From the NCBI GenBank assembly GCA_963700895.1, contig CAVOZI010000014.1, forward strand, positions 62,001 to 126,000: a DNA stretch of 64,000 nucleotides, read 5' to 3'. The DNA comes from Anderseniella sp963700895 (GTDB lineage Bacteria > Pseudomonadota > Alphaproteobacteria > Rhizobiales > Aestuariivirgaceae). Within the stretch, counting starts at the first letter, position 1. Each line of letters starts with the position of its first letter. Below are positions 43,883-52,645 of this stretch, one piece after another. The notes beneath the pieces are model-generated. The model did not search any database. It saw nothing but the letters and a program-made list of their open reading frames with translations, and was not told the DNA's origin. A program made the position numbers and the translations under genes.

Positions 43883-45385
43883 ATGCTGGAAAAACCTCGC
43901 GCCGACCTGATACCGAACACGCCGGACTATGAGCGCATTCCGCTGGTCAAGGCGACCGGATTTCGCGAGTACGATGCGCGCTGGCTGTTCGAGAAGGAGA
44001 TCAACCTTTACGGTATCCAGGCGCTTGGCCTGGGCCTCGGCACTTACCTGCACCAGCGCGGGGTCAAGCCGCACATCGTTACGGGCCACGACTTCCGCGG
44101 TTATTCCAACTCCATCAAGCAGGCGCTGACCGTGGGCCTTATGGCGTCGGGTTGCACCGTCTACGACATCGGCCTGGCACTTTCGCCGATGGCCTATTTC
44201 GGCCAGTTCGCGCTTGATGTGCCCGCTGTTGCCATGGTCACCGCCAGCCACAACGACAATGGCTGGACCGGCGTGAAAATGGGCTGTGACCGCCCGCTCA
44301 CCTTCGGGCCTGACGAGATGACGGCGCTGAAGGACATCGTCCTTGGCGGCAAGTGGCAAATCCGCGATGGCGGCGCACTGGTGCATGTGTCCGATCTAGA
44401 AGACAAATACATCGCCGACCTCGTCAAGGGCGGGCCGGTCAAGCGCAAGCTCAAGGTGGTGTGCGCCTGCGGCAACGGCACGGCGGGCGCCTTTGCGCCG
44501 AAGGTGCTGGAGGCAATGGGCGTCGAGGTCATCCCGCTCGACTGCGAGCTCGACCACTCGTTCCCGCGCTACAATCCGAACCCCGAAGACATGGAAATGC
44601 TGCATGCAATGCGCGACGCCGTGCTGGAAAGCGGGGCCGACGTGGCGCTGGGCTTCGATGGCGACGGCGACCGCTGCGGCGTGGTGGACAATGAAGGCAA
44701 CGAGATTTTCGCCGACAAGGTGGGCGTCATGCTGGCCCGGTTCATGTCGGCGGAACATCCCGGCGCCCAGTTCGTGGTCGATGTGAAGTCGACCGGGCTG
44801 TACATGACCGACCCGGTGCTGAAGGCACAGGGTGCGCGCACCGACTACTGGAAGACCGGTCACTCCTACATGAAGCGGCGCACCAACGAGCTTGGCGCCA
44901 TCGCCGGGTTCGAGAAGTCCGGCCACTACTTCCTGCGCGAGCCTTATGGCCTGGGGTATGATGACGGCCTTGCCTCGGCAATTGCGGTGCTGCGGATGCT
45001 GGACCGGCAGCCGGAGAAATCGATGGCCGATCTTTACCGGGACCTGCCCAAAACCTGGGGCTCGCCCACCATGAGCCCGCACTGCGCCGACGAAGCCAAA
45101 TACGGCATCGTCGAGCAGGCGGTGAAGCACTTCCAGAAGATCGCGGCAGACGGCGGCAAGCTGGCCGGACAGCCGATCCGCGAACTGGTGACCGTAAACG
45201 GCATCCGCATCGTGTTGCAGGACGGCACGTGGGGGCTGGTGCGCGCGTCGTCCAACAAGCCGGAACTGGTGGTGGTGTGTGAAAGCCCCACCTCGGAAGA
45301 GATGATGAAGGCAATGTTCAAGGCCATCGACATGCACCTGTCCGATTATCCGGAAGTGGGCGAATACAACCAGAAGATCGCGTAA
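43883..45385 (+). CDS. Phosphomannomutase/phosphoglucomutase
   Basis: A 500-residue four-domain alpha-D-phosphohexomutase. Seen: phosphoserine loop TASHNDNGWTG (Ser about 120), metal loop GFDGDGDRCG, sugar-specificity loop EKSGHYF and phosphate-binding RASSNKPEL near the C-terminus. It interconverts hexose-6-phosphates and hexose-1-phosphates for exopolysaccharide and lipopolysaccharide precursors. The family resembles the AlgC/ManB group; mannose versus glucose specificity is not decided. A ureohydrolase gene follows after three bases. Confidence 0.93.
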   Translation: MLEKPRADLIPNTPDYERIPLVKATGFREYDARWLFEKEINLYGIQALGLGLGTYLHQRGVKPHIVTGHDFRGYSNSIKQALTVGLMASGCTVYDIGLALSPMAYFGQFALDVPAVAMVTASHNDNGWTGVKMGCDRPLTFGPDEMTALKDIVLGGKWQIRDGGALVHVSDLEDKYIADLVKGGPVKRKLKVVCACGNGTAGAFAPKVLEAMGVEVIPLDCELDHSFPRYNPNPEDMEMLHAMRDAVLESGADVALGFDGDGDRCGVVDNEGNEIFADKVGVMLARFMSAEHPGAQFVVDVKSTGLYMTDPVLKAQGARTDYWKTGHSYMKRRTNELGAIAGFEKSGHYFLREPYGLGYDDGLASAIAVLRMLDRQPEKSMADLYRDLPKTWGSPTMSPHCADEAKYGIVEQAVKHFQKIAADGGKLAGQPIRELVTVNGIRIVLQDGTWGLVRASSNKPELVVVCESPTSEEMMKAMFKAIDMHLSDYPEVGEYNQKIA

Positions 45386-45388
45386 GTC

Positions 45389-46315
45389 ATGGCCGTCCGG
45401 TTCCAGCCACCACCGGTCGCGTTCATGGGCGCCAGTGGCGGCGCCGGAATTGACAGTGCGGATGCAGTGCTGTTTGGCGCACCGCATGGAACGTCCTATG
45501 ACGGCGTGCCGAACGAGCCATTCGCCGCCGCCCCCGACGCCTTGCGGATGGCGATGGAAGAAGACGGCCGGTGGCTGGATCACTGGGACTTCGATCTTGA
45601 CGGCCCATTGCTAGGTGAAGGCCGCTTCAAGCTGGCCGATGCCGGCAACCTGCCGACGGTTTCGCATGACGGTGCTGGCAACCGGGCGCTGATCCGGCAG
45701 GCGACGCAGGACATTGTCGCGGCTGGTGCGGTGCCGATCATGCTGGGTGGCGATGATTCAACGCCGATCCCGTTCATTGCAGCGCTGTCGCCGCTGGGGC
45801 CGCTGACCATCATCCAGATCGACGCCCACATCGACTGGCGCGACGAGCGGCGCGGCGAGCGCTTCGGCTTTTCCAGTACCATGCGCCGCGCCTCGGAGAT
45901 GGACCATGTCGAGCGGATCGTGCAGGTGGGCATGCGCGGGCTTGGCTCTGCACGGCGGGAAGAGGTTGAATTCGCCCGCAACTGGGGCGCTCACATCGTC
46001 ACCGCCCGCGAGTTTCATCAGGCCGGACCGGACGCCGTGATGGCGCACGTACCTGCAGGCGCCAACTGCATCATCACGCTGGACTGCGACGCGCTCGATG
46101 CCGGCATCATGCCCGCTGTCATGTCGCCCACGCCCGGCGGCCTGAGCTACATGCAGGCCATCGACCTGGTGGCTGCCGTCACGGCCAAGGCGCGACTCGT
46201 GGCGTTCGACATGATCGAGTTCGTGCCGGAGCGCGACACGGCGGGCACGGCGACGTTCACCGCCGCCCGCATCGTCGCCAACGTGATCGGCCGGCTGGCT
46301 CGGATCGACCGTTGA
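45389..46315 (+). CDS. Ureohydrolase (arginase/agmatinase/formimidoylglutamase family)
   Basis: A 308-residue manganese ureohydrolase. Seen: GGDDS (120-124), DAHIDWRD (145-152) and LDCDALD (231-237), the metal-binding signatures, with GTSYDGV and the C-terminal AFDMIEFVPERD. The first motif is normally GGDHS: the metal-binding His is replaced by Asp. Family members hydrolyse agmatine, arginine or guanidino acids to urea. Agmatine hydrolysis would yield putrescine, and a polyamine-type transporter operon lies 10 kb away. Substrate not assigned. Confidence 0.85.
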   Translation: MAVRFQPPPVAFMGASGGAGIDSADAVLFGAPHGTSYDGVPNEPFAAAPDALRMAMEEDGRWLDHWDFDLDGPLLGEGRFKLADAGNLPTVSHDGAGNRALIRQATQDIVAAGAVPIMLGGDDSTPIPFIAALSPLGPLTIIQIDAHIDWRDERRGERFGFSSTMRRASEMDHVERIVQVGMRGLGSARREEVEFARNWGAHIVTAREFHQAGPDAVMAHVPAGANCIITLDCDALDAGIMPAVMSPTPGGLSYMQAIDLVAAVTAKARLVAFDMIEFVPERDTAGTATFTAARIVANVIGRLARIDR

Positions 46316-46341
46316 GGTCCAATCCCTCCATGGCAGGGCAA

Positions 46342-46398
46342 GCAACGCGAACAGCGTTGCGCCAGCCCGTGAACGGACGCCGGCACGGAGGTGCCGGC
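46342..46398. terminator. Two perfect hairpins between convergent genes
   Basis: GCAACGC-GAACA-GCGTTGC (46342-46360) and GCCGGCAC-GGAG-GTGCCGGC (46379-46398) fill the 93-base gap between the ureohydrolase and aapP stops. They probably act as a bidirectional terminator, although T runs are missing. Confidence 0.5.
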
Positions 46399-46408
46399 GG
46401 AAACCAAC

Positions 46409-47326
46409 TCAATGCAAGATCTGGCTGAGGAACAGCCTGGTGCGCTCCGACTTCGGGTTCCTGAAGAACTCCTCGGGCTCATTCTGTTCGACGATCTGGC
46501 CCTGATCCATGAAGATTACGCGGTTCGCCACCTGGCGGGCAAAGCCCATTTCGTGGGTCACGCACAACATGGTCATGCCTGACTCGGCCAGATCCACCAT
46601 CACCTCGAGCACTTCCTTGATCATTTCAGGATCAAGCGCCGAGGTCGGCTCGTCGAAGAGCATGATCCTCGGGTTCATGCACAGCGAGCGGGCAATGGCC
46701 ACGCGCTGCTGCTGGCCGCCCGACAGCTGGCCCGGATACTTGTGGGCCTGCTCCGGGATCTTCACCTTCTCGAGGAACTTCATTGCAATTTCCTCGGCTT
46801 CCTTCTTGGGCATCTTGCGGACCCAGATCGGCGCCAGCGTGCAGTTTTCCATGATGGTCAGGTGCGGGAACAGGTTGAAGTGCTGGAACACCATGCCAAC
46901 CTCGCGGCGAATCTCGTCGATCTTCTTGAGGTCGTCGGTGAGTTCGATGCCGTCCACCACGATCTTGCCCTTCTGGTGCTCTTCCAGCCGGTTGATGCAG
47001 CGGATGAGCGTGGACTTGCCCGAGCCGGATGGCCCGCAGATGACGATGCGCTCGCCGCGATAGACGGTGAGGTCGATGTCGCGCAGCACGTGGAAGTCGC
47101 CGTACCACTTGTTCATCTTGGCTATCTGGATGGCGACGTCGTCGGTGATGCGCATGGCCGATGAAGCCGCAGCCTGCTTTGCGCTGAGCGCCTTGCTGGC
47201 AGCAGAGGCTTTCGAGGTGCTGTCGGTCCTGGCCGGCGCGGCAGGCCGCGCAGCTGCGGACTTGGCGGCGGGCTTCTTCGCTGCGGCCTTCTTCGCCGGT
47301 GCTTTCTTGGTGGTTGCCTTGGCCAT
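46409..47326 (-). CDS. aapP: L-amino-acid ABC transporter ATPase with histone-H1-like N-terminal tail
   Basis: A 305-residue ABC ATPase. Residues 60-305 are the normal AapP/GlnQ-type domain: Walker A GPSGSGKST (about 96-104), signature LSGGQQQRVA, Walker B MLFDEPTSALDP. The first ~57 residues are an unusual Lys/Ala/Pro tail (TTKKAPAKKAAAKKPAAK) like histone H1 or bacterial H1-like proteins, ending at MRITDD. An internal ATG at 47155 could give the standard protein, but it lacks a ribosome binding site, while the ATG at 47326 has a modest one. It powers import of a broad range of L-amino acids with AapJQM, encoded upstream. Confidence 0.9.
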   Translation of the reverse strand: MAKATTKKAPAKKAAAKKPAAKSAAARPAAPARTDSTSKASAASKALSAKQAAASSAMRITDDVAIQIAKMNKWYGDFHVLRDIDLTVYRGERIVICGPSGSGKSTLIRCINRLEEHQKGKIVVDGIELTDDLKKIDEIRREVGMVFQHFNLFPHLTIMENCTLAPIWVRKMPKKEAEEIAMKFLEKVKIPEQAHKYPGQLSGGQQQRVAIARSLCMNPRIMLFDEPTSALDPEMIKEVLEVMVDLAESGMTMLCVTHEMGFARQVANRVIFMDQGQIVEQNEPEEFFRNPKSERTRLFLSQILH

Positions 47327-47352
47327 GGGTCAGGTCCTGTCGTTGAAAAGGG

Positions 47353-48675
47353 TTAGCGTTTGTGCCCGGTGTCGAGCTTGCGTTCCATGAACATGGAATA
47401 GCGCGACATGCCGAAGCAGAAGATCCAGAACAGCGCAGCCGCCGCAAACAGGCCGGTCGAGTGGGTTTGCGGCGCCGCCCAGTTGGCGTCGGTGTTGGCT
47501 GTCTGGATGATCAGCAGCAGGTCGTACAGACCGATGATCGACACCAGCGTCGTGTCCTTGAACAGGCCGATGAAGGTATTGACGATGCCGGGGATCACCA
47601 GCTTCAGCGCCTGCGGCAGGGTAATCAGGCCCATGTTCTGCCAGAAGGTCAGCCCCAGCGCCTGGGCTGCCTCGGTCTGTCCCTTGGGAATCGCCTGCAG
47701 ACCGCCGCGCACTACTTCCGCCATGTAGGCCGAAGAGAACAGCGCCACACCGACCAGCGCACGCAGCAGCTTGTCGAAGTTGGTGCCCGGCGGCAGGAAC
47801 AGCGGCAGCATCACCGAGGCCATGAACAGCACGGTGATCAGCGGCACGCCGCGCCACAACTCGATGAAAGCCACGGAGAACAGCTTGACCACCGGCATCT
47901 GTGAACGCCGCCCCAGCGCCAGCAGGACACCCAGCGGCAGCGAGGCCACGATGCCGGTCACCGCGATGACCAGCGTCACCAGCAGGCCGCCCCATTGCGA
48001 GGTTTCCACGTAGGTGAGACCGAAGTCGACAGACAGGATCGTCAGCAGCTGCGCCGCCACGCCGGCAATGCCCAGCGAAGCAAACAGCGCCAGCTTGCTG
48101 TCGATGATCTTTGCAATGAAGCCAAGGAACAGGATCGGCAGCACCGCCGCCGCAACGAACAGGTAGGTGGTGAACCACGTCGAGCCGGTAATGTCGAAAT
48201 GGCCGCCGGTCAGCAGGATCAGCGCCATGATCGGGTAGATGGTGAGCAGGAAAACGGCATTCACCGTCTTGAAAGGCAGGCTCGGTATCAGCATGGGCAC
48301 AAGCGCCAGAATGCCGACAATGAACACAATGTTCACCCGCCAACGCTCGGCGACAGGATAGAACCCGTAGATCCATTGGCCAAACCGTGCCCCAGCCATG
48401 GCCCAGCACGCGCCTTCCTGACGGCCTTCGCCGCGGCAGGCCTCGCCATTCTCGCCCACAAAGACTGCATGGATGACCGCCCAATCGAGCACCAGCCAGG
48501 CGATGTAGGCAGCAATGCCGCCCATCACCACGGTCAGCACCGACTGGATCGGCGTCGGGAACAGGTTCTCGCGCATCCAGCCCTGCAGGCCGGTGATATT
48601 GGCTGGCGGCGGCGAGGCCGGCACCTCCTGGGTGCGGACGAAGGCAACGCTGGTTTCGGCGTGCAGATCAGACAT
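47353..48675 (-). CDS. aapM: L-amino-acid ABC transporter permease AapM
   Basis: A 440-residue membrane protein with about eight helices. The C-terminal half is the HisM/GlnP-type permease domain (ELWRGVPLITVLFMASVMLPLF, then VRGGLQAIPKGQTEAAQALGLTFWQ with the ATPase-coupling helix). The long N-terminal half and large insert with Cys residues (EACRGEGRQEGACW) distinguish AapM from short permeases. It forms a heterodimer with AapQ. The start at 48675 follows GGAGAGGTAAG. It is 4 bases from the aapQ stop. Confidence 0.93.
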   Translation of the reverse strand: MSDLHAETSVAFVRTQEVPASPPPANITGLQGWMRENLFPTPIQSVLTVVMGGIAAYIAWLVLDWAVIHAVFVGENGEACRGEGRQEGACWAMAGARFGQWIYGFYPVAERWRVNIVFIVGILALVPMLIPSLPFKTVNAVFLLTIYPIMALILLTGGHFDITGSTWFTTYLFVAAAVLPILFLGFIAKIIDSKLALFASLGIAGVAAQLLTILSVDFGLTYVETSQWGGLLVTLVIAVTGIVASLPLGVLLALGRRSQMPVVKLFSVAFIELWRGVPLITVLFMASVMLPLFLPPGTNFDKLLRALVGVALFSSAYMAEVVRGGLQAIPKGQTEAAQALGLTFWQNMGLITLPQALKLVIPGIVNTFIGLFKDTTLVSIIGLYDLLLIIQTANTDANWAAPQTHSTGLFAAAALFWIFCFGMSRYSMFMERKLDTGHKR

Positions 48676-48679
48676 CTTC

Positions 48680-49864
48680 TTACCTCTCCACCAGCTTCAT
48701 CCTGGAGTTGAACCAGTTCATGAACATAGACGTCAGCAGCGAGAACGTCAGGTATACGGCCATCCAGATGGAAATGATCTCCACAGCCTGGCCGGACTGG
48801 TTAAGCACCGTGCCTCCCGCCGCCACGAGGTCCGGATAGCCGATGGCCACGGCCAGCGAGGAGTTCTTGGTGAGGTTCAGGTACTGGCTGGCCAGCGGCG
48901 GGATGATGACCCGCATGGCCTGCGGGATGACCACCAGGCGCAGCGTCGGGCCAGACCGCAGGCCCAGTGCGTGGCTTGCTTCGGTCTGGCCCTTGTTGAC
49001 CGCCAGGATGCCGGCGCGGACGATTTCAGCGATAAACGCCGCTGTATATATGGACAGTGCCGCAAACAGTGCCGCGAACTCGGGGACGAGGCCAACGCCG
49101 CCCCTCAGGTTGAAGTTGCCCTGCTCGGGGAACTCAAACTGCAGCGGGGCGCCGGCGATAAAGTAACCCAGCAAGGGCAGGCCGATCAGCAAGCCGAGTG
49201 AGGTGAGAAAAACCGGGAACTGTTCGCCGGTCGCCGCCTGGCGCGCGCGCGACCAGCGCACGATCCACCAGATGGCGGCAATTGCCAGCACGAAACCGGC
49301 CACGATCATCCATGCGCCCTCACCCCAGATAAACTTCGGGATGGTCACGCCGCGATTTGACAAGAAGATCGTGTCGCCGATCGACAGCGCGTTGCGCGGA
49401 CTGGGAAGGGCTGCAAGCACCACCTTGTACCAGATCAGGATCTGGATCAGCAGCGGCACGTTTCGCATTACTTCGACATAGACCTCGGCCACCTTGGCGA
49501 CCAGCCAGTTCTTCGACAACCGCATGATGCCGACGATGAAGCCGATGATGGTGGTTGCGATGATGCCGCAAACCGCAACGAGCAGCGTGTTGAGGATGCC
49601 GACCATGACGGCGCGGCCATAGGTCGAGGATTCGGTATAGGGGATAAGCGTGAACGACAGGTCAAAGCCGGCCGTGGTGTCGAGGAAGCCGTAGCCGGAC
49701 GCGATGTTGGCTTCGCGCAGGTTGGCCACGGTGTTGTTGAATATCTGCCAGGCGAAGTAGGCGACTACTGCCACGAGCGCGATCTGAACTGCCCACGACC
49801 TGACTTTGGGATCGTTGAAGAACGCGACCTTTGGAGGGGACTCGCCACCCGTTACAACGCTCAT
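48680..49864 (-). CDS. aapQ: L-amino-acid ABC transporter permease AapQ
   Basis: A 394-residue membrane permease with about eight helices, the coupling helix region in VNKGQTEASHALGLRSGPT, and a large periplasmic insert. The start at 49864 (MSVVTGGES) removes a non-homologous 37-residue extension. With AapM it forms the channel of the general amino-acid transporter, which in Rhizobium handles glutamate, branched-chain and other L-amino acids. It lies 249 bases downstream of aapJ with a hairpin between. Confidence 0.92.
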   Translation of the reverse strand: MSVVTGGESPPKVAFFNDPKVRSWAVQIALVAVVAYFAWQIFNNTVANLREANIASGYGFLDTTAGFDLSFTLIPYTESSTYGRAVMVGILNTLLVAVCGIIATTIIGFIVGIMRLSKNWLVAKVAEVYVEVMRNVPLLIQILIWYKVVLAALPSPRNALSIGDTIFLSNRGVTIPKFIWGEGAWMIVAGFVLAIAAIWWIVRWSRARQAATGEQFPVFLTSLGLLIGLPLLGYFIAGAPLQFEFPEQGNFNLRGGVGLVPEFAALFAALSIYTAAFIAEIVRAGILAVNKGQTEASHALGLRSGPTLRLVVIPQAMRVIIPPLASQYLNLTKNSSLAVAIGYPDLVAAGGTVLNQSGQAVEIISIWMAVYLTFSLLTSMFMNWFNSRMKLVER

Positions 49865-50072
49865 GCGCTCGCCTTCACCCTGCTGCAGTGCGCGTTGGTC
49901 CGGAACCTTGCCTTTTGCCCCGGCGCGAACTGCCGTTGTACCCCGGTCCGGTTGCCCCACCGGCACATCCCTCATGCGCCAGTTGCCCCGTACCCTTCTG
50001 CCTTTGCCGGTCTTGATTGCCGGCTTTCAAAATCCGATGCGTGAAAGAACCGTCTGAAAGGAACAAAACCAC

Positions 50073-50094
50073 CCGGCAGGACATGACCTGCCGG
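50073..50094. promoter_or_regulatory. Intercistronic hairpin between aapJ and aapQ
   Basis: CCGGCAGG-ACATGA-CCTGCCGG, an 8-base perfect stem, lies 20 bases after the aapJ stop. On the transcript it is followed by a T-rich stretch, so partial termination would leave the binding protein in excess over the permeases, as is common in such operons. Confidence 0.6.
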
Positions 50095-50113
50095 ATGGGG
50101 AGAATGGAGATGC

Positions 50114-51136
50114 TTAGCGGATCGGGGGAGCGTACTGGATGCCACCCTTGTTCCACAGCGCATTGGCACCGCGCGCAATCTTCAGCGGGGTGTTCGGACC
50201 CACGTTGCGCTCGAAGATTTCACCATAGTTGCCGGTAGCCTTGATGGCCTTCAGCGCCCAGTCGTTTTCAAGGCCCACGCCCTTGCCGAAATCGCCTTCA
50301 GCGCCGAGCAGGCGGCGGATTTCCGGGTTGGTCGAATTGGCCAGCATCTCGTCAGCATTGGCCTGGGTCACGCCGAGCTCTTCAGCATTGAGCAGTGCGT
50401 AGTAGGTCCACTTGACCACATTGAACCAGGCATCGTCGCCCTGACGGACAACCGGGCCCAGCGGCTCCTTGGAGATGATCTCCGGCAGAACGACGTTCTC
50501 GTCCGGGTTCTTCAGCTTGAGACGCTCGGCATACAGGCCGGACTGGTCGGTGGTGAACACGTCGCAGCGGCCAGAGTCGTAGGCGGCGATCACTTCGTCA
50601 GCCTTTTCGAAGGCAACGACTTCGTACTTCATGTTGTTGGCGCGGAAGTAGTCGGCGAGGTTCAGTTCGGTGGTGGTGCCGGTCTGGGTGCAGACCGATG
50701 CGCCATCGAGCTTGAGAGCCGAGTCAACGCCGAGCGCCTTCTTCACCATGAAGCCCTGGCCGTCGTAGTAGGTCACGCCGGCGAAAACGAGGCCGAGCGA
50801 GGTGTCACGGCCCATGGTCCAGGTGGTGTTGCGCGACAGGATGTCGATCTCGCCGGACTGCAGTGCGGTGAAGCGCTCCTTGGCCGACAGCGGCGTGAAC
50901 TTCACCTTCTCGCCATCGCCAAATACGGCAGCTGCAACAGCGCGGCAGAAGTCGACGTCGAGGCCGGTCCAGTTGTTCTTGTCATCCGGGTTGGAAAAGC
51001 CGATGAGGCCCTGGCTGACGCCGCACTGGATGAAGCCCTTGCTCTTGACATCGTCGAGCGTTCCAGCAGTGGCCGCCGAGATGCCAGCCACCGAAACGGC
51101 TGCACCAAGAGCGAGCGAAAGCAACGTACGTTTCAT
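50114..51136 (-). CDS. aapJ: General L-amino-acid-binding protein AapJ
   Basis: A 340-residue periplasmic solute-binding protein of family 3. It has a signal peptide (first ~24 residues, ending SAATAG) and then DDVKSKGFIQCGVSQGLIGFS, the typical start of AapJ. It keeps AKERFTALQSGEIDILSRNTTWT, and a C-terminal GNYGEIFERNVG. The start at 51136 (MKRTLLSL) is preceded by AAAGGAA. It is the first gene of the leftward aap operon; the promoter lies in 51137-51438. It delivers L-amino acids to AapQMP. Confidence 0.95.
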   Translation of the reverse strand: MKRTLLSLALGAAVSVAGISAATAGTLDDVKSKGFIQCGVSQGLIGFSNPDDKNNWTGLDVDFCRAVAAAVFGDGEKVKFTPLSAKERFTALQSGEIDILSRNTTWTMGRDTSLGLVFAGVTYYDGQGFMVKKALGVDSALKLDGASVCTQTGTTTELNLADYFRANNMKYEVVAFEKADEVIAAYDSGRCDVFTTDQSGLYAERLKLKNPDENVVLPEIISKEPLGPVVRQGDDAWFNVVKWTYYALLNAEELGVTQANADEMLANSTNPEIRRLLGAEGDFGKGVGLENDWALKAIKATGNYGEIFERNVGPNTPLKIARGANALWNKGGIQYAPPIR

Positions 51137-51438
51137 GTTCAATTCCTTTGATCGTGAGTTTATGGAGTTGGGTCCGTACCGGCCTTGCGGAACGCAACGA
51201 AAAGGCTGTCAGTCATGCAACCGTCCGTCCCGCCAGTCATGCGAAAGCAATTCAGCCGGGCCCACCCCATGGACTATCTGTTCAGTTGTTACTCCCTGAG
51301 CACGCGCCATGGCGCGAGCGGTCTTTATCCTGCCCAAAATGTGGACTTGGTCAAGCGCTGCACAAAAAAATTCGACTTCCAACAGCGACAAAGGCTAAAT
51401 GCGGCGCCTGCACGTTTCACCTTGCGAGACACGACTCC
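51137..51438. promoter_or_regulatory. Divergent promoter region of aapJ and the beta-lyase gene, with a 14-base palindrome
   Basis: No gene is seen in these 302 bases. The one clear structure is CGCGCCATGGCGCG at 51303-51316, a perfect 14-base palindrome. Promoters of both genes must be here; I cannot point to convincing -35/-10 boxes. The palindrome could be an operator or a hairpin. Confidence 0.45.
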
Positions 51439-52617
51439 ATGCATAGAGATGACGACCACCCCGCCAGCCTCAAGGCGGCAACCCGGCTGGTGACCTCTGG
51501 CCGGCAATACTCTGAACACGGTATCGTAAATCCCGGCGTCTACCACGCATCAACGATTCTATATCCGACCGCTGCGGCGCTGCGCGCCGGCAACCAGCCC
51601 TACACCTATGGCCGCAAGGGAACACCAACCTCGCGGGCGCTGGAAGACACCATCGCCGCGCTTGAAGGCGGGCATGCGTGCAAGGTCACGCCGTCTGGTC
51701 TGGCCGCCATCAGCTCGGTGTTCCTGGCCTTCCTCGATACCGGCGACCACGTGCTGATCACCGACAGCGCCTACCGCCCCACGCGCACGCTGGCAAACGG
51801 GCTGCTGAAGCGCATGGGCATCGAGGCGACGTTCTACGACCCGGCCGATCCCGGCGCGGTCAAGGCCGGTCTGAAGCCCAACACTAAACTGGTGTTCACC
51901 GAGTGCCCTGGCTCGCAAACCTTCGAGGTGCAGGACATACCGGCCATCGCCAGGCTCGCACATGAAGCCGGCGCCCTTGTCGCCATCGACAATACCTGGA
52001 GCGCCGGCCATTACTTCAAGGCGTTCGAGCACGGTTGCGACATCTCCCTGCAGGCCGCCACCAAGTACCTCGTCGGCCATTCCGATTGCATGATGGGCAG
52101 CGTTACTGTCAATGAGGAGCATTGGCCGCGCTACAAGGCCGCCTACGAGGAGATGGGCCTGTTTGCCGGTCCGGACGACATGTACCTGACGTTGCGCGGC
52201 ATCCGCACGCTGGACGTGCGGCTGGAGCGGCACATGAAGTCCGGCCTCGCTATCGCGCAGTGGCTGCGCGCTCGCGAGGAAGTTTCGGAGGTACTGCATC
52301 CTGGCCTGCCCGGCGCACCCGGACACGACATCTGGAAGCGCGACTTCACCGGTGCGTCCGGGCTGTTCGGCTTCGTGATGAAAGAAACCGGACAGGACAA
52401 GGTCGATGCCTTTTTCAACGAACTGTCGCTGTTCGGCATGGGCTATTCGTGGGGCGGGTTCGAAAGCCTTGCAATCCCGTGCGACGTCACCACTTACAGG
52501 TCAGCAACAACGTGGGACCGCGATGGCCAGCTTGTCCGCCTGCATATCGGACTTGAGGACGTGGATGACCTCAAGGCCGATCTGGACGCGGCTTTCGCCG
52601 CCATGGCGGCGGCCTGA
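51439..52617 (+). CDS. metC: Cystathionine beta-lyase
   Basis: A 392-residue PLP enzyme of the Cys/Met metabolism family. It converts cystathionine to homocysteine, pyruvate and ammonia. Seen: Y-x-R pattern in YTYGRKGTPTSRALE, SGLAAISSVF, DNTWSAG, and the PLP lysine in AATKYLVGHSD (Lys about 209), ending with GYSWGGFESLAIP. The start at 51439 (MHRDDDHPASL) is chosen over a long upstream frame that lacks conserved residues. MetC versus a related gamma-lyase is decided by overall similarity, not by one residue. The creA gene follows after 28 bases. Confidence 0.88.
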   Translation: MHRDDDHPASLKAATRLVTSGRQYSEHGIVNPGVYHASTILYPTAAALRAGNQPYTYGRKGTPTSRALEDTIAALEGGHACKVTPSGLAAISSVFLAFLDTGDHVLITDSAYRPTRTLANGLLKRMGIEATFYDPADPGAVKAGLKPNTKLVFTECPGSQTFEVQDIPAIARLAHEAGALVAIDNTWSAGHYFKAFEHGCDISLQAATKYLVGHSDCMMGSVTVNEEHWPRYKAAYEEMGLFAGPDDMYLTLRGIRTLDVRLERHMKSGLAIAQWLRAREEVSEVLHPGLPGAPGHDIWKRDFTGASGLFGFVMKETGQDKVDAFFNELSLFGMGYSWGGFESLAIPCDVTTYRSATTWDRDGQLVRLHIGLEDVDDLKADLDAAFAAMAAA

Positions 52618-52645
52618 CACGGCTCGCCCAGAAAGGATCCGCAAG

